Counted from the stretch's first letter, positions 1-7,287 are shown. The stretch: DNA of 39,120 nucleotides from RGIG5952 sp045627605 (GCA_045627605.1 JAZQOA010000146.1:1-39120); one strand, 5' to 3'. Program-made: numbers and translations. The notes: generated by a model from the letters alone, not told the origin.

Positions 1-1
1 C

Positions 2-202
2 GGTATCTCCCGCGATGACTCGCTCCAGATTTTCGGCAACGACGGCAATGTCGCTACCGAACTCTTCAAGACCAAGAGTGGTTGGGAAGACCAGGACGGC
101 GAAGATGCGGCGGATTGGGTGTTCCAGCCGGGTGATTCCTTTTGGGTTACTCCCGCAAATGGTGAAGATATCACCATCAGCATTCCCCAGCCGTCAATTT
201 AA
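2..202 (+). CDS. Cassette copy 1, gene 1: secreted repeat-domain protein (C-terminal part only)
   Basis: The window opens inside this gene. Frame 2 is open from the first base to the TAA at 200-202 and gives 66 residues with no start. The text has the same plan as the repeat domains of the two full paralogues at 5787-6617 and 13163-13957: a D-x-(I/L)-x-I-F strand, an aromatic/GW turn, then a PGDSFW segment corresponding to their AGKGF/AGEGAFF segment, near the C terminus. It is followed after 31 bases by a PEP-CTERM gene, as in the other two copies. A different frame also opens here (15-215), but it has no similarity to the paralogues. Function unknown; the paralogues carry signal peptides, so this is probably an exported domain. 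Confidence 0.75.
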   Translation, partial: GISRDDSLQIFGNDGNVATELFKTKSGWEDQDGEDAADWVFQPGDSFWVTPANGEDITISIPQPSI

Positions 203-233
203 TTTTGATAACTGACATTAGGAGGATTCTCAC

Positions 234-746
234 ATGAAAAAGAGTTTAGTTGCTTTTGCAGCAGTCTTGATTGCTGGCATTGCTTCGGCCGGTACTGTCA
301 CTTGGTCTTGCGAGGTTTCGAATAAGAGCGGGTATATCGATGGTGGTATTGCCTACTTGTTTGTTGGTGATTCTACCGCTGGCGTAGCCGATGCCATTCA
401 GGCTGGCACCCTCGATTACGGCACCGCACTCGCGACCGCTACGACTGACGATGAAGGTTACTTTAAGAAGACCGGTATCGGCAGCTACCAGAACCAGAAT
501 GTCAGCCTTTATATGGTTGTCTTTGACACGGCGTCTGTCACGAAGGACTCCAACTTTGTTGTTTCTGGTGTCATGACCCAGTCATTTGGCACTTCTGGCA
601 ATAAGACCTATGCTTTCGCGAACGATTCGGCTATCCAGGCTGCTGCTACTAGTGCGTGGACGCCTGTTACTGTTCCGGAGCCTTGCTCCATCGCTCTCAT
701 CGCCCTCGGCCTTGCGGCCTTCGGTCTTAAGCGCAAGGTCGCGTAA
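234..746 (+). CDS. Cassette copy 1, gene 2: PEP-CTERM surface protein
   Basis: A 170-residue protein. A signal peptide (about residues 1-19, MKKSLVAF...ASA) is followed by a TVTW segment that recurs in both paralogues. The C terminus is a PEP-CTERM sorting signal: VPEP at about 147-150, a hydrophobic helix, then basic GLKRKVA. By family knowledge such proteins are recognised by an exosortase and released to or anchored at the cell envelope; no exosortase is in this window. The middle is low in charge and rich in Ala, Thr, Ser and Gly. A strong ribosome site (AGGAGG) lies 8 bases before the ATG. The gene lies 31 bases after gene 1 and ends just before a terminator. The molecular role is unknown. 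Confidence 0.9.
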   Translation: MKKSLVAFAAVLIAGIASAGTVTWSCEVSNKSGYIDGGIAYLFVGDSTAGVADAIQAGTLDYGTALATATTDDEGYFKKTGIGSYQNQNVSLYMVVFDTASVTKDSNFVVSGVMTQSFGTSGNKTYAFANDSAIQAAATSAWTPVTVPEPCSIALIALGLAAFGLKRKVA

Positions 747-771
747 TTACGGTCCGACGTTGGTTATCATT

Positions 772-809
772 AAAAGGCCCCGTGACCTAACCGTCGCGGG
801 GCTTTTTTT
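772..809 (+). terminator. Rho-independent terminator after cassette copy 1 gene 2
   Basis: GCCCCG (777-782) pairs with CGGGGC (797-802), extended by A/T pairs, followed by seven T. It separates the PEP-CTERM gene from genes 3 and 4; terminators sit in the same place in copies 2 and 3. Confidence 0.85.
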
Positions 810-835
810 CCAGCCATTCTCAGTTTAAATATGAT

Positions 836-1813
836 ATGAAAAGCATAGTAACATCATCTCGCCGAAAAAGCCGGTCATCTTTAAAACCGCTATTGTATCT
901 GGTTGTTATCCTTGTGATAGTGTCTATTGTATATTTTGTGAATAACAAGTCAAATACACCAGTTGAGCCAGTGTTGACAACCGAGCCAAAGGTTGATGAG
1001 CCTAATCTCCCTACCGCAAAAGATGCAGTAACTTCGTCTACTAAAAGTAATGCAGTAACTTCATCTACGAAAGTTATGGCACAACAAGCCACATCGGTAA
1101 ATAGCGTTTCAAGTGCCCAAAATGGCAAGAAAAAGAGGATTTCTAAAGAGCAGTCGGAACTACAAGCCAAGTATGTTTATCCTACGCCTGGACAGGCTCA
1201 ACTCCCTGGCGGATTTATAGTTACGTTTAAGGTGCCAGAGGAGGGGCACAAAGTTAAGTTTGTTGTCGACCACGACCGTTACGAATGCAATCCTGATGGT
1301 ACTTATGAAATCATCAAGTATGCTCCTGTCTTCGAAGACAAGTTTGAAGAGCAGATGATTAACCTTTCGATGCCAGGCGGTACTTTTATCCCATTCGTTT
1401 TGCTGAATCATTCGGAGGAAGAGTTAAAAGCCATGCTCGACCGTGAGGTTGTAATCAATCCTGACGACCCCGATGATGTCAAGGAAAAGAAGCAAGCGGT
1501 TGCCGAGATGAAGGGGGTAATCAAAGAGTATCTCGCTGATGGCGGCAACTTTGTGGACTTCGTCAATGAGATGCATGAGTATTCGCGTGAAGAGCGCAAA
1601 TTACGCACAAAGGGCTTGAGCTGTGTTGAGGACCTCGTTGATAGTGGAGATATAGAAGGCGCTAAGGATTTCATCAAGCAATACAATGAGATTTTGAGTG
1701 AAAACAACTTTGCACCAATGCGTTTGCCGAAGAGGCTCAAGGCAGTTCTTGGTGATATATCTATACAAGAACCTGTCACCGAAGAAGGTGCTGCAACTGA
1801 GGACAAGTTTTAA
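836..1813 (+). CDS. Cassette copy 1, gene 3: single-pass membrane protein with low-complexity linker
   Basis: A 325-residue protein of unknown function. Residues 1-17 are basic (RRKSRSS), 18-36 form one membrane helix, and about 40-110 are a Ser/Thr/Val-rich linker with a short internal repeat (AVTSSTK twice). A charged, mainly helical C-terminal domain follows. It shares a pattern with the paralogues at 7288 and 11665: an acidic (D/E)DPDD-like stretch at about 210-216, a K-rich helix ending in EMK, a GG turn (YLADGGNF), and a second helix pair. The N terminus is expected in the cytoplasm and the rest outside (positive-inside rule). No clear ribosome site precedes the ATG. The gene is AT-rich compared with the metabolic genes further right. 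Gene 4 starts 17 bases after the stop. Confidence 0.8.
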   Translation: MKSIVTSSRRKSRSSLKPLLYLVVILVIVSIVYFVNNKSNTPVEPVLTTEPKVDEPNLPTAKDAVTSSTKSNAVTSSTKVMAQQATSVNSVSSAQNGKKKRISKEQSELQAKYVYPTPGQAQLPGGFIVTFKVPEEGHKVKFVVDHDRYECNPDGTYEIIKYAPVFEDKFEEQMINLSMPGGTFIPFVLLNHSEEELKAMLDREVVINPDDPDDVKEKKQAVAEMKGVIKEYLADGGNFVDFVNEMHEYSREERKLRTKGLSCVEDLVDSGDIEGAKDFIKQYNEILSENNFAPMRLPKRLKAVLGDISIQEPVTEEGAATEDKF

Positions 1814-1830
1814 TCACAAGGAGATAATCA

Positions 1831-2628
1831 ATGAATATTAAGCTCATATTAGCGTCTGTGTTATGCGCTTCCTGCGTTTTTGCGCAGGGAGAAGATAAGG
1901 CCGAACAGAATGGCCCCAAGGAGGTCTTTCGAGATGCCCATCGAGCCGCAGCTCAAGAGGCTCGTTATCGTGAAACCGGAGGGTATCTTGATGTAATCCC
2001 CGACGGTCCGGCGATAACCATTGTGGACGCACGTAAAGTACCTGATTTAGTTGTTCCCACCCGTGTGAAAGATGTTGTGAACGGAATGTTCAAGCTTGCG
2101 GCGTCAAACGAGGTTGTTGCATTGGATGAAAAGGAATGTCCTGTCACCCAAGCCGTTGAAATACGCAAGCGTGATAAGGCTCTTCTGGTCGTTATGCTAA
2201 CAAACTATGGCAAGGATAAACCTGCCCTTACTATTTTTCCTGAAGAACGGGTAGCACTTGTTAATGCCGACAAGGCAACCGAGTTCGTCAAGGGGGATGA
2301 AGCCAATATCCGTCTCATCAAGGAATGCTGGCGTGGCATCGGCTTCATTTCTGGAGCTGGTTTTGCTAATAACGATGCAAGTGTGATGCAACCAATCGGT
2401 TCTCCGCTTGAATTGGATACGATTTCTTGGCAGGTCATAAATCCATTAGCTCTTAACCAAGTGAACAAGTTTCTCAAGAAGTATGGCGCACAACGAGGAC
2501 GCCGCACGACATACATACGTGCTTGCGAAGAGGGCTGGGCACCTGCCCCTACGAACGATGTTCAAAAAGCGATTTGGGAGGCCGCCAAGACCAACAAGGT
2601 CGAAGCCGCTGCCGCACCCGCGAAGTAG
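1831..2628 (+). CDS. Cassette copy 1, gene 4: secreted protein with GWAPAPTN motif
   Basis: A 265-residue protein with a signal peptide (about 1-19, ending VFAQG) and a good ribosome site (AAGGAG) before the ATG. Residues 52-160 read as alternating strands and helices. KECWRGIGFISGAG at 164-177, then SVM at 184-186 and ELD at 194-196, resemble the layout of an archaemetzincin-like HExxHxxG...CVM centre with the zinc-binding histidines replaced; that comparison is inference from pattern only. The C terminus has CEEGWAPAPTNDVQKAIWE (about 232-250) and a short Ala/Pro/Lys tail. The same motif ends the paralogues at 8182 and 10871. A terminator follows 20 bases downstream. Function unknown. Confidence 0.8.
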   Translation: MNIKLILASVLCASCVFAQGEDKAEQNGPKEVFRDAHRAAAQEARYRETGGYLDVIPDGPAITIVDARKVPDLVVPTRVKDVVNGMFKLAASNEVVALDEKECPVTQAVEIRKRDKALLVVMLTNYGKDKPALTIFPEERVALVNADKATEFVKGDEANIRLIKECWRGIGFISGAGFANNDASVMQPIGSPLELDTISWQVINPLALNQVNKFLKKYGAQRGRRTTYIRACEEGWAPAPTNDVQKAIWEAAKTNKVEAAAAPAK

Positions 2629-2647
2629 CACATCTTCAATTCGCCAC

Positions 2648-2674
2648 AGCCCCGGTCATTGCCGGGGCTTTTTT
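2648..2674 (+). terminator. Rho-independent terminator ending cassette copy 1
   Basis: AGCCCCGG (2648-2655), a 6-base loop, CCGGGGCT (2662-2669) and a run of T. A perfect 8-bp stem. Confidence 0.9.
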
Positions 2675-2816
2675 CTTTGATCTCCAGCGATGGCATGGCG
2701 GTTTGCCTAGAATTTCTAGAGTTCTATAACCGCCGCCGCAAAAGCCCTTACCGGTGTGTGCCGGGGAGGGTTTTTGGCATGGCCATCTTTTTTGCACGTT
2801 ATTTTGCCGCCTGGCA

Positions 2817-2885
2817 CTACTTTAAATTTTCACCCGCTCCTACTTTGAATTTTCGCCCGATTCTACTTTGAATTTTCGCCCGTCC
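2817..2885 (+). repeat. Three tandem 23-bp repeats upstream of the AAA ATPase gene
   Basis: Three head-to-tail units at 2817-2839, 2840-2862 and 2863-2885 share CTACTTTGAATTTTCGCCCG (the first has TTTAAATTTTCACCC) and a variable 3-base end. The third copy carries TTTGAA (2867-2872) placed exactly 17 bp before the TATAAT at 2890. The repeats therefore overlap the promoter and look like operator sites. Confidence 0.85.
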
Positions 2886-2895
2886 GTGGTATAAT
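2867..2895 (+). promoter_or_regulatory. Promoter of the DUF4143 ATPase gene
   Basis: -35 TTTGAA (2867-2872), a 17-bp spacer, -10 TATAAT (2890-2895) preceded by GTGG. The predicted start of transcription lies about 17 bases before the ATG at 2919. Confidence 0.7.
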
Positions 2896-2918
2896 TGTTG
2901 ACAACGGGAGGAAAAGAG

Positions 2919-4133
2919 ATGATTGAACGCTGGATGAAAGGGGATCTGCTATCTGCCCTTAAAGTGCGCCGGGGTGTTTTCCTGACTGGCGCCCGCCAAG
3001 TCGGGAAGTCCACGCTTGCCGTCATGGCCGGGCTTGAAAATGCAAGACGCTTCACCCTGGACGACAAGCTGGTGCTAAGGGCGGCGACTGACGACCCGCT
3101 TGGATTTGTCCGGCACGGGAAAGGCGAGACATTGGTTCTTGACGAAGTTCAAAAGGCCCCCGGTCTTCTCGACGCAATCAAAATCGTCCTCGACGGGGAT
3201 AATTCCCCGGCGCAATACCTGCTGACCGGAAGCTCGAATATCCGCTTTGCCAAAACCGTCGGGGATTCGCTTGCCGGACGGCTGCGAACCATACGCCTCC
3301 GTTCACTTTCGCTGGGCGAGCTGAACGCCCGCCCCCCCGACTTTCTCAATGCGGCTTTTGCAAGGGGGTTCCAAGACGAATACCCCGACATGGACAAGCA
3401 CGACATCATCCATTGCGCCTGCCAAGGCGGATATCCCGAATGCCGGGAATACGACGCCGGGGAGCGGCGCCACTGGTTCAAGGACTACCTGGAGGACATC
3501 CTGACGAAAGACGTCGCCGACATCACGGAGATTCGCCGGCTCGGCATCCTGCGCGAAATGGCGACATGGCTGCTTGTTCGATCGGCGCAGATCTTCACCA
3601 TTGGCGAACTTTCCTCGCGGTGCGGGGTTTCAAGGGCGACCGCCGAGACATATCTGGAAGTCCTGGAGGCGCTTTACCTCTTCGATTGCGTCCCGGCCTG
3701 GGCGAAAAGCGACTACGACAAAATGCTCAGGCGGCCAAAGTGGGTCGCGACGGACGCCGGGTTCATGTCCAACGTGCTTGACTGGGACGAGGCGGCCATC
3801 TACATGGACGAGAGGTTGAACGGGCATTTCGTCGAAACCTGGGCGTACCAGCAGCTGGCGGCCCTTGCAGATCTCGGAGGATATAAAATATCGCATTACC
3901 GGGACGGCAAAAAGCGCGAAATAGACTTTCTGGTCGAACGTCCCGACGGCGCCCTTCTCGGCGTCGAAGTGAAGGCCGGGGTGGCGTCGGCGGATGACTT
4001 CCGGCACTTGAAGTGGTTCGGCGAAAACCTCGCCAAGGCGTCGTTCACGGGGATCGTCCTCTATTCGGGAAGCAAGACGCTTCGCTTCGGCGAGGGCTTC
4101 TACGCCGTCCCGCACTCCGCGCTTGGCGCGTGA
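2919..4133 (+). CDS. AAA+ ATPase with DUF4143 domain
   Basis: A 404-residue P-loop ATPase of the DUF4143 family. Walker A is GARQVGKST near residue 22. The Walker B strand is TLVLDEVQKAP near 72-82. A sensor-like LLTGSSN and the GGYPE motif follow. The middle has a winged-helix segment (FTIGELSSRCGVSRATAETYL). The C terminus shows the PD-(D/E)xK-like pattern of this family: E-T-W in a helix, EIDFLVE, then VEVKAG. Length is normal. The ATG at 2919 is chosen because GGGAGG sits 7 bases upstream; the reading frame extends 24 bases further to a TTG without support. Family members are scattered on islands and their biological role is poorly established. The gene sits alone between cassette copies 1 and 2 behind a repeat-bearing promoter. 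Confidence 0.9.
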   Translation: MIERWMKGDLLSALKVRRGVFLTGARQVGKSTLAVMAGLENARRFTLDDKLVLRAATDDPLGFVRHGKGETLVLDEVQKAPGLLDAIKIVLDGDNSPAQYLLTGSSNIRFAKTVGDSLAGRLRTIRLRSLSLGELNARPPDFLNAAFARGFQDEYPDMDKHDIIHCACQGGYPECREYDAGERRHWFKDYLEDILTKDVADITEIRRLGILREMATWLLVRSAQIFTIGELSSRCGVSRATAETYLEVLEALYLFDCVPAWAKSDYDKMLRRPKWVATDAGFMSNVLDWDEAAIYMDERLNGHFVETWAYQQLAALADLGGYKISHYRDGKKREIDFLVERPDGALLGVEVKAGVASADDFRHLKWFGENLAKASFTGIVLYSGSKTLRFGEGFYAVPHSALGA

Positions 4134-4200
4134 CGGCACGCGGCCCATTCGAGGCGCGAGCGGCTGTTTCAAGCTTGGTTCATGGATTCTGGCTCGTTGA
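4132..4200 (+). pseudogene. Relic of a four-helix-bundle suffix-domain gene (N-terminal piece)
   Basis: Overlapping the ATPase stop codon, this frame reads DGTRPIRGASGCFKLGSWIL then AR and a TGA. It matches the start of the intact gene at 8970 (DGKRRLIRGAGGYFKLDSWVLAN) at about two thirds of positions, with DNA similarity visible too. The frame then stops and the next 110 bases contain nothing recognisable. This looks like the decayed 5' end of a second copy. 4201-4353 shows no gene that I can support. Confidence 0.6.
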
Positions 4201-4353
4201 AATTACTCGACTTGTTTTTATCTTTTGGCAAAACAACAAGTTCCATGACGGACTTGCAAGATACCTCAAGGCCTGTGGCGCAACCCTGAAGATTTCAGCC
4301 TGTTTTGAAGTTAGACCCTAAGGCATTTGACTTAGGCCGGGGTTGCATTAACG

Positions 4354-4387
4354 CCACAAAGCCTTTCGGTTATGGAAGGCTTTGTGG
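4354..4387 (-). terminator. Long perfect hairpin downstream of the truncated HTH gene
   Basis: CCACAAAGCCTT (4354-4365) and AAGGCTTTGTGG (4376-4387) form a perfect 12-bp stem with a 10-base loop. It lies 24 bases after the stop codon of the minus-strand HTH gene. There is no U-tract on that side, so termination is likely but not certain. Confidence 0.55.
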
Positions 4388-4410
4388 ATTTAGATTAATA
4401 CGCGGGCTTA

Positions 4411-4596
4411 CTACTTCGCCGGGGCATCGGCTGGCTTTTCTGAGGCCTTGGCAAGTCCAAGTTGCGTGATGCCGTTGGCAATCCGCCTGTCGCGAAGCAT
4501 CTTTGCCAGCGCGACGCGGGTTTCAATCAAAGCCATGTCCGCAGATGACAGTTCGAGAAAATCCCGGACTCCGCCTTCTGTCCATTCATTCTTCAT
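4411..4596 (-). CDS. Truncated XRE/HigA-type helix-turn-helix protein
   Basis: A 61-residue protein with a strong ribosome site (AAGGAGG, 7 bases before the ATG). Residues 12-50 (FLELSSADMALIETRVALAKML...GITQLGLAK) match the start of the ~95-residue HigA-like antitoxin family up to the second helix of the HTH. The recognition helix and C-terminal half are missing. In their place is ASEKPADAPAK, a tail like those ending cassette gene 4 proteins in this window. DNA binding is therefore doubtful. It follows the DUF3800 gene by 24 bases and is probably co-transcribed with it. It could be a recombination product or a short regulator remnant. Confidence 0.65.
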   Translation of the reverse strand: MKNEWTEGGVRDFLELSSADMALIETRVALAKMLRDRRIANGITQLGLAKASEKPADAPAK

Positions 4597-4620
4597 TCGT
4601 AATCCTCCTTGAGCCAGCGA

Positions 4621-5484
4621 CTAACGACTAGCGGATTCGCATGGGTTGGGGCCAAAAAGCGCCAAGGGACTTACCTTCCGACTTCCCCCCGCAAGAACGG
4701 AAACTCCGCCCAGTTTGCGGCCATCTTGCTCGTACCGATATTGCAACGCCTTGATACGCTGTCCGAAACGGCTGCGGACAACATCGAAAACAGGGTCGGC
4801 ATGGACGCAGACCGTCTCAAGGTTGCTGAAATAGGCCCGTGTCGCCATTGGGCACAAAAACGCCGACCCAACCCAGTCGGCCAACTGAAGCATGGCGTGG
4901 TTTTCACTATGGCCGAACAATGGCAGCTCGGCAAGGTAGTCGTAGCCATTGCCATGTGCGCTGAATTTCATGGTGAAGATGCCATGCGACACGGGAACGT
5001 TCTTGACCTTGTTGCGGCTGTCGAGAATGAAGATGCCCTGCTCGTTGTCCCTTTGAAGCCGATTCTCGAACGCCATTTCGAGCCGCTGAACGGCAGCTGG
5101 ATAAACCGCCGAGCCGTTGAACTCGGAATTGGGTTGTTTCAGGTAAATGCGCGAAACAATTCGGACGTGGTGATATTCCATCAGGCTAAGCGTCTTATCC
5201 ATGAAGCCGATGACATGGCGACTTGCCTCGTGCGTCCCCTCTCGCAAGGCACGCCGCAGGTTCGCCCCTTTGACTTCAACTTTCAGCCAGTCATGCCAGT
5301 GCGTCGCCCCATTGCCATACGATGGAAAGAACTGTTTTTTCAATTCGATGATTGAGCGTGTCAACTGCTTGAGCGAGGATTGCCTGACAATCACGGCGGA
5401 AATCAAGAATATGGGCTGGCAGTTACGCTCAGTTGGATTGAGCAAGCCAGTATCACCCGATTCATCAACATAGCACATCAACAT
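4621..5484 (-). CDS. DUF3800 domain protein
   Basis: A 287-residue protein. The N-terminal CYVDESGDTG with nearby FLISAVIV, the central IFILDSR strand with a following Asp/Arg-rich stretch, and LQLADWVGSA near residue 200 are the landmarks of DUF3800, a family with an RNase H-like fold and often found near defence or mobile genes. The biochemical role is unproven. The ATG at 5484 is chosen because GAGG sits just upstream and the family begins directly with the YVDESG strand; the frame runs 26 codons further to an ATG at 5562 without a ribosome site. A consensus promoter lies at 5582-5610, leaving a leader of about 90 bases. The truncated HTH gene follows in the same direction. Confidence 0.85.
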   Translation of the reverse strand: MLMCYVDESGDTGLLNPTERNCQPIFLISAVIVRQSSLKQLTRSIIELKKQFFPSYGNGATHWHDWLKVEVKGANLRRALREGTHEASRHVIGFMDKTLSLMEYHHVRIVSRIYLKQPNSEFNGSAVYPAAVQRLEMAFENRLQRDNEQGIFILDSRNKVKNVPVSHGIFTMKFSAHGNGYDYLAELPLFGHSENHAMLQLADWVGSAFLCPMATRAYFSNLETVCVHADPVFDVVRSRFGQRIKALQYRYEQDGRKLGGVSVLAGGSRKVSPLALFGPNPCESASR

Positions 5485-5581
5485 TTCCAGCCTCGGAAAA
5501 ACAACAGCGGCGGTACCTTTCGATACCGCCACTGGACTCGCCGCCTGTCGCCAGCACGGCATTGGTTAAAAAACTTATTAT

Positions 5582-5610
5582 ATTATAGCAGACGGGATTG
5601 GTTTTCGCAA
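5582..5610 (-). promoter_or_regulatory. Sigma70-type promoter for DUF3800-HTH
   Basis: On the minus strand: TTGCGA (5610-5605), a 17-bp spacer, TATAAT (5587-5582). Both boxes and the spacing are near consensus. Confidence 0.7.
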
Positions 5611-5751
5611 GCAAAATGTTTGGCAGTAAAAAGCCTAGCATTTCCCCGACATACCCAAGAAGGGCTTTTTGATGATGCGGAAGTAAAGGCAATTTCTTGG
5701 AAACAGGCGCGGCGCACTGGTGAATGTAGGGAAATTTTGCTGGTGGCCTCC

Positions 5752-5789
5752 CCTACGAAAATCCTACGGCATTTTCGCGCAGTTCATTG
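5752..5789 (+). promoter_or_regulatory. Conserved element before cassette copy 2 gene 1 (paired CCTACG)
   Basis: Two CCTACG direct repeats 11 bp apart (5752, 5763), followed by GCATTTT, a CGCA(G/A)TTC segment and a TTG. The same sequence, with five substitutions and one single-base indel, precedes cassette copy 3 gene 1 at 13991-13955. Conservation outside the coding sequence suggests a shared regulatory or recombination site. Confidence 0.6.
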
Positions 5790-6617
5790 TCGCAAAACAT
5801 ATTCGCGCTTTTTATTGCAGACAAGAAGTTAGTTAGTGTTGCGATGAGCCTCGTCGCGGGGCTTGCTCTCGCAGAGACGGCGGTCCAGTCAGCGAACATA
5901 GTTGGGTACTTGGAATTTGCTGGAACAAGCACGTTTAATTTCACGGGTGCCACCTTCACCCCCGTTGGAACGGATGGTTCGGCAATGAAACTTGGGGACA
6001 TCAAGGTCAATTCCGCCTTTGAACTTGGCGTTGATGGCATCACGATTTTCAATGCTTCGGGCGACAAGGTTTTCAAGGCCACCTATGTTGATGCCGCCAC
6101 CGCCAAGGAGTATGATTGCGCCGAAGGCTGGTACGATGTCAATGACATCGAAAACGAAGATGTTTCAAAGCCCAAGAACGACTATGACATCCCCTATGGC
6201 AGTGGGCTCGTCTTTAACCGTGCCAACGCCAATGCACGTATTCTTTACCGAGGCGAAGTCTTTCAAGATGCCAAAACCATAGCGGGTACGGGAACATTCA
6301 ACTTCATCTGCAACTCCAGTCCCGTCGATTTGAAGCTTCGTGACATCAAGGTCAATTCCGCCTTTGAACTTGGCGTTGATGGCATCACGATTTTCAACGA
6401 TTCGGGCGACAAGGTTTTCAAGGCCACCTATGTTGATGCCGCCACCGCCAAGGAGTATGATTGCGCCGAAGGCTGGTACGATGTCAATGACATCGAAAAC
6501 GAAGATGTTTCAAAGCCCAAGAACGACTATGACATCCCCGCTGGCAAGGGCTTCGTCTTCAACCGCGCCAATTCTGGCGCAAGGGTTATCGTTCCCAACC
6601 CGATGCCCGCCAAGTAA
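5787..6617 (+). CDS. Cassette copy 2, gene 1: secreted protein with two near-identical repeat domains
   Basis: About 276 residues. A signal peptide (KKLVSVAMSLVAGLALA) is followed by SANIVGY. Two domains of about 115 residues follow, each with the pattern LxDIKVNSAFELGVDGITIFN, then a DKVFKATY strand, EGWYDVNDIENED and a GxGxVFNRAN turn. The two share a 198-bp segment with only two base differences. The start is uncertain: no ATG lies before the signal peptide, and TTG at 5787 occupies the same place as a TTG in copy 3, 33 bases before the shared AAGAAG; the ATG at 5845 would cut the signal peptide. No ribosome site is clear. Function unknown, exported. Confidence 0.75.
   Translation: MSQNIFALFIADKKLVSVAMSLVAGLALAETAVQSANIVGYLEFAGTSTFNFTGATFTPVGTDGSAMKLGDIKVNSAFELGVDGITIFNASGDKVFKATYVDAATAKEYDCAEGWYDVNDIENEDVSKPKNDYDIPYGSGLVFNRANANARILYRGEVFQDAKTIAGTGTFNFICNSSPVDLKLRDIKVNSAFELGVDGITIFNDSGDKVFKATYVDAATAKEYDCAEGWYDVNDIENEDVSKPKNDYDIPAGKGFVFNRANSGARVIVPNPMPAK
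5823..5878 (+). repeat. 56-bp exact repeat across the signal-peptide region of gene 1 (inverted partner at 13866-13921)
   Basis: AAGAAGTTAG through GCAGAGAC is identical, base for base, to the reverse complement of 13866-13921. It covers the signal peptide of gene 1. Sequence on either side diverges quickly. Confidence 0.9.
5997..6539 (+). repeat. Intragenic direct repeat, 198-bp units 345 bp apart
   Basis: Units at 5997-6194 and 6342-6539 differ at two positions (AATGCT versus AACGAT). The offset is 345 bp, or 115 codons, so the frame is kept. The spacer between the units is not part of the near-identical copy. Confidence 0.9.
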
Positions 6618-6643
6618 TCCACCTTAAGGAAGGAACTCAACCA

Positions 6644-7207
6644 ATGAAAAAAGCATTAGCATTCATCGCAGTCGCTCTCGTCGCGGTTGCCACGCAAGCC
6701 GCCACTATGACGTGGGGTTCGGGAAAACTCTACGTTCCCGAAGAAGATGGTACTTTTAGCAGTACTGCCGCCAAGGCCACCGTCAGCGCAGTTGTCATGC
6801 TTGTTTCCTCTGCTGACTACGCCACATATAGTGCAATGTCCCAAGAAGACCTCTACAAGGCGTATACAGATGGGAAAATCGCAGCGACTGAAACCGCGTC
6901 TGGAGAGTCGAAGTCCATGTCAAGTGCCGCGAATATCACGACGACTACGGATTTCGCCAAGGGGGCGTATGGTTATGCGGTTGCAATCTACACAACCTCG
7001 GCCAATGGCAAGGATTACTACATCACCGCGACTGGCTATGACCACATCAATGATGCTGGTGAACCCGCTGGCGATAAGGCTTCAAATCTTGCTTCTGCTG
7101 TTGGCAAGTGGTCTGTCGTATCCTCCACACCAGTCCCCGAACCCTGCACGGTCGCCCTCCTCGCCCTCGGCCTTGCCGCCGCTGGCCTGAAGCGCAAAGT
7201 TGCGTAA
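6644..7207 (+). CDS. Cassette copy 2, gene 2: PEP-CTERM surface protein
   Basis: A 187-residue protein. A signal peptide (residues 1-19, MKKALAF...TQA) is followed by ATMTWG, the segment shared with the paralogues. Residues 45-160 are Ala/Ser/Thr-rich with several Tyr. The C terminus is VPEPCTVALLALGL... ending GLKRKVA, a complete PEP-CTERM signal nearly identical to that of copy 1 while the middle is unrelated at first sight. A ribosome site (AAGGAAGG) precedes the ATG. It starts 26 bases after gene 1 and stops 33 bases before a terminator hairpin. Confidence 0.9.
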   Translation: MKKALAFIAVALVAVATQAATMTWGSGKLYVPEEDGTFSSTAAKATVSAVVMLVSSADYATYSAMSQEDLYKAYTDGKIAATETASGESKSMSSAANITTTTDFAKGAYGYAVAIYTTSANGKDYYITATGYDHINDAGEPAGDKASNLASAVGKWSVVSSTPVPEPCTVALLALGLAAAGLKRKVA

Positions 7208-7240
7208 TCTGGGAAAACAACCAGTTCCTTAAAGCAAAAG

Positions 7241-7269
7241 AGCCTCGCCTTCATTGGCGGGGCTTTTTT
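7241..7269 (+). terminator. Rho-independent terminator after cassette copy 2 gene 2
   Basis: AGCCTCGCC (7241-7249), loop TTCATT, GGCGGGGCT (7256-7264), then a T-run. One T-G pair in a 9-bp stem. Confidence 0.88.
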
Positions 7270-7287
7270 GTTAGGAGGGAAAATCCA

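Noticed and set aside
2817..2885. CRISPR array
   Set aside because: The 23-bp units are directly adjacent, with no spacers, and no cas genes are present.
5628..5670. Terminator AAAAAGCC...GGGCTTTTT upstream of cassette copy 2
   Set aside because: The loop is about 25 bases and the stem mostly A-T; no gene ends there on the plus strand, so I left it out of the features.
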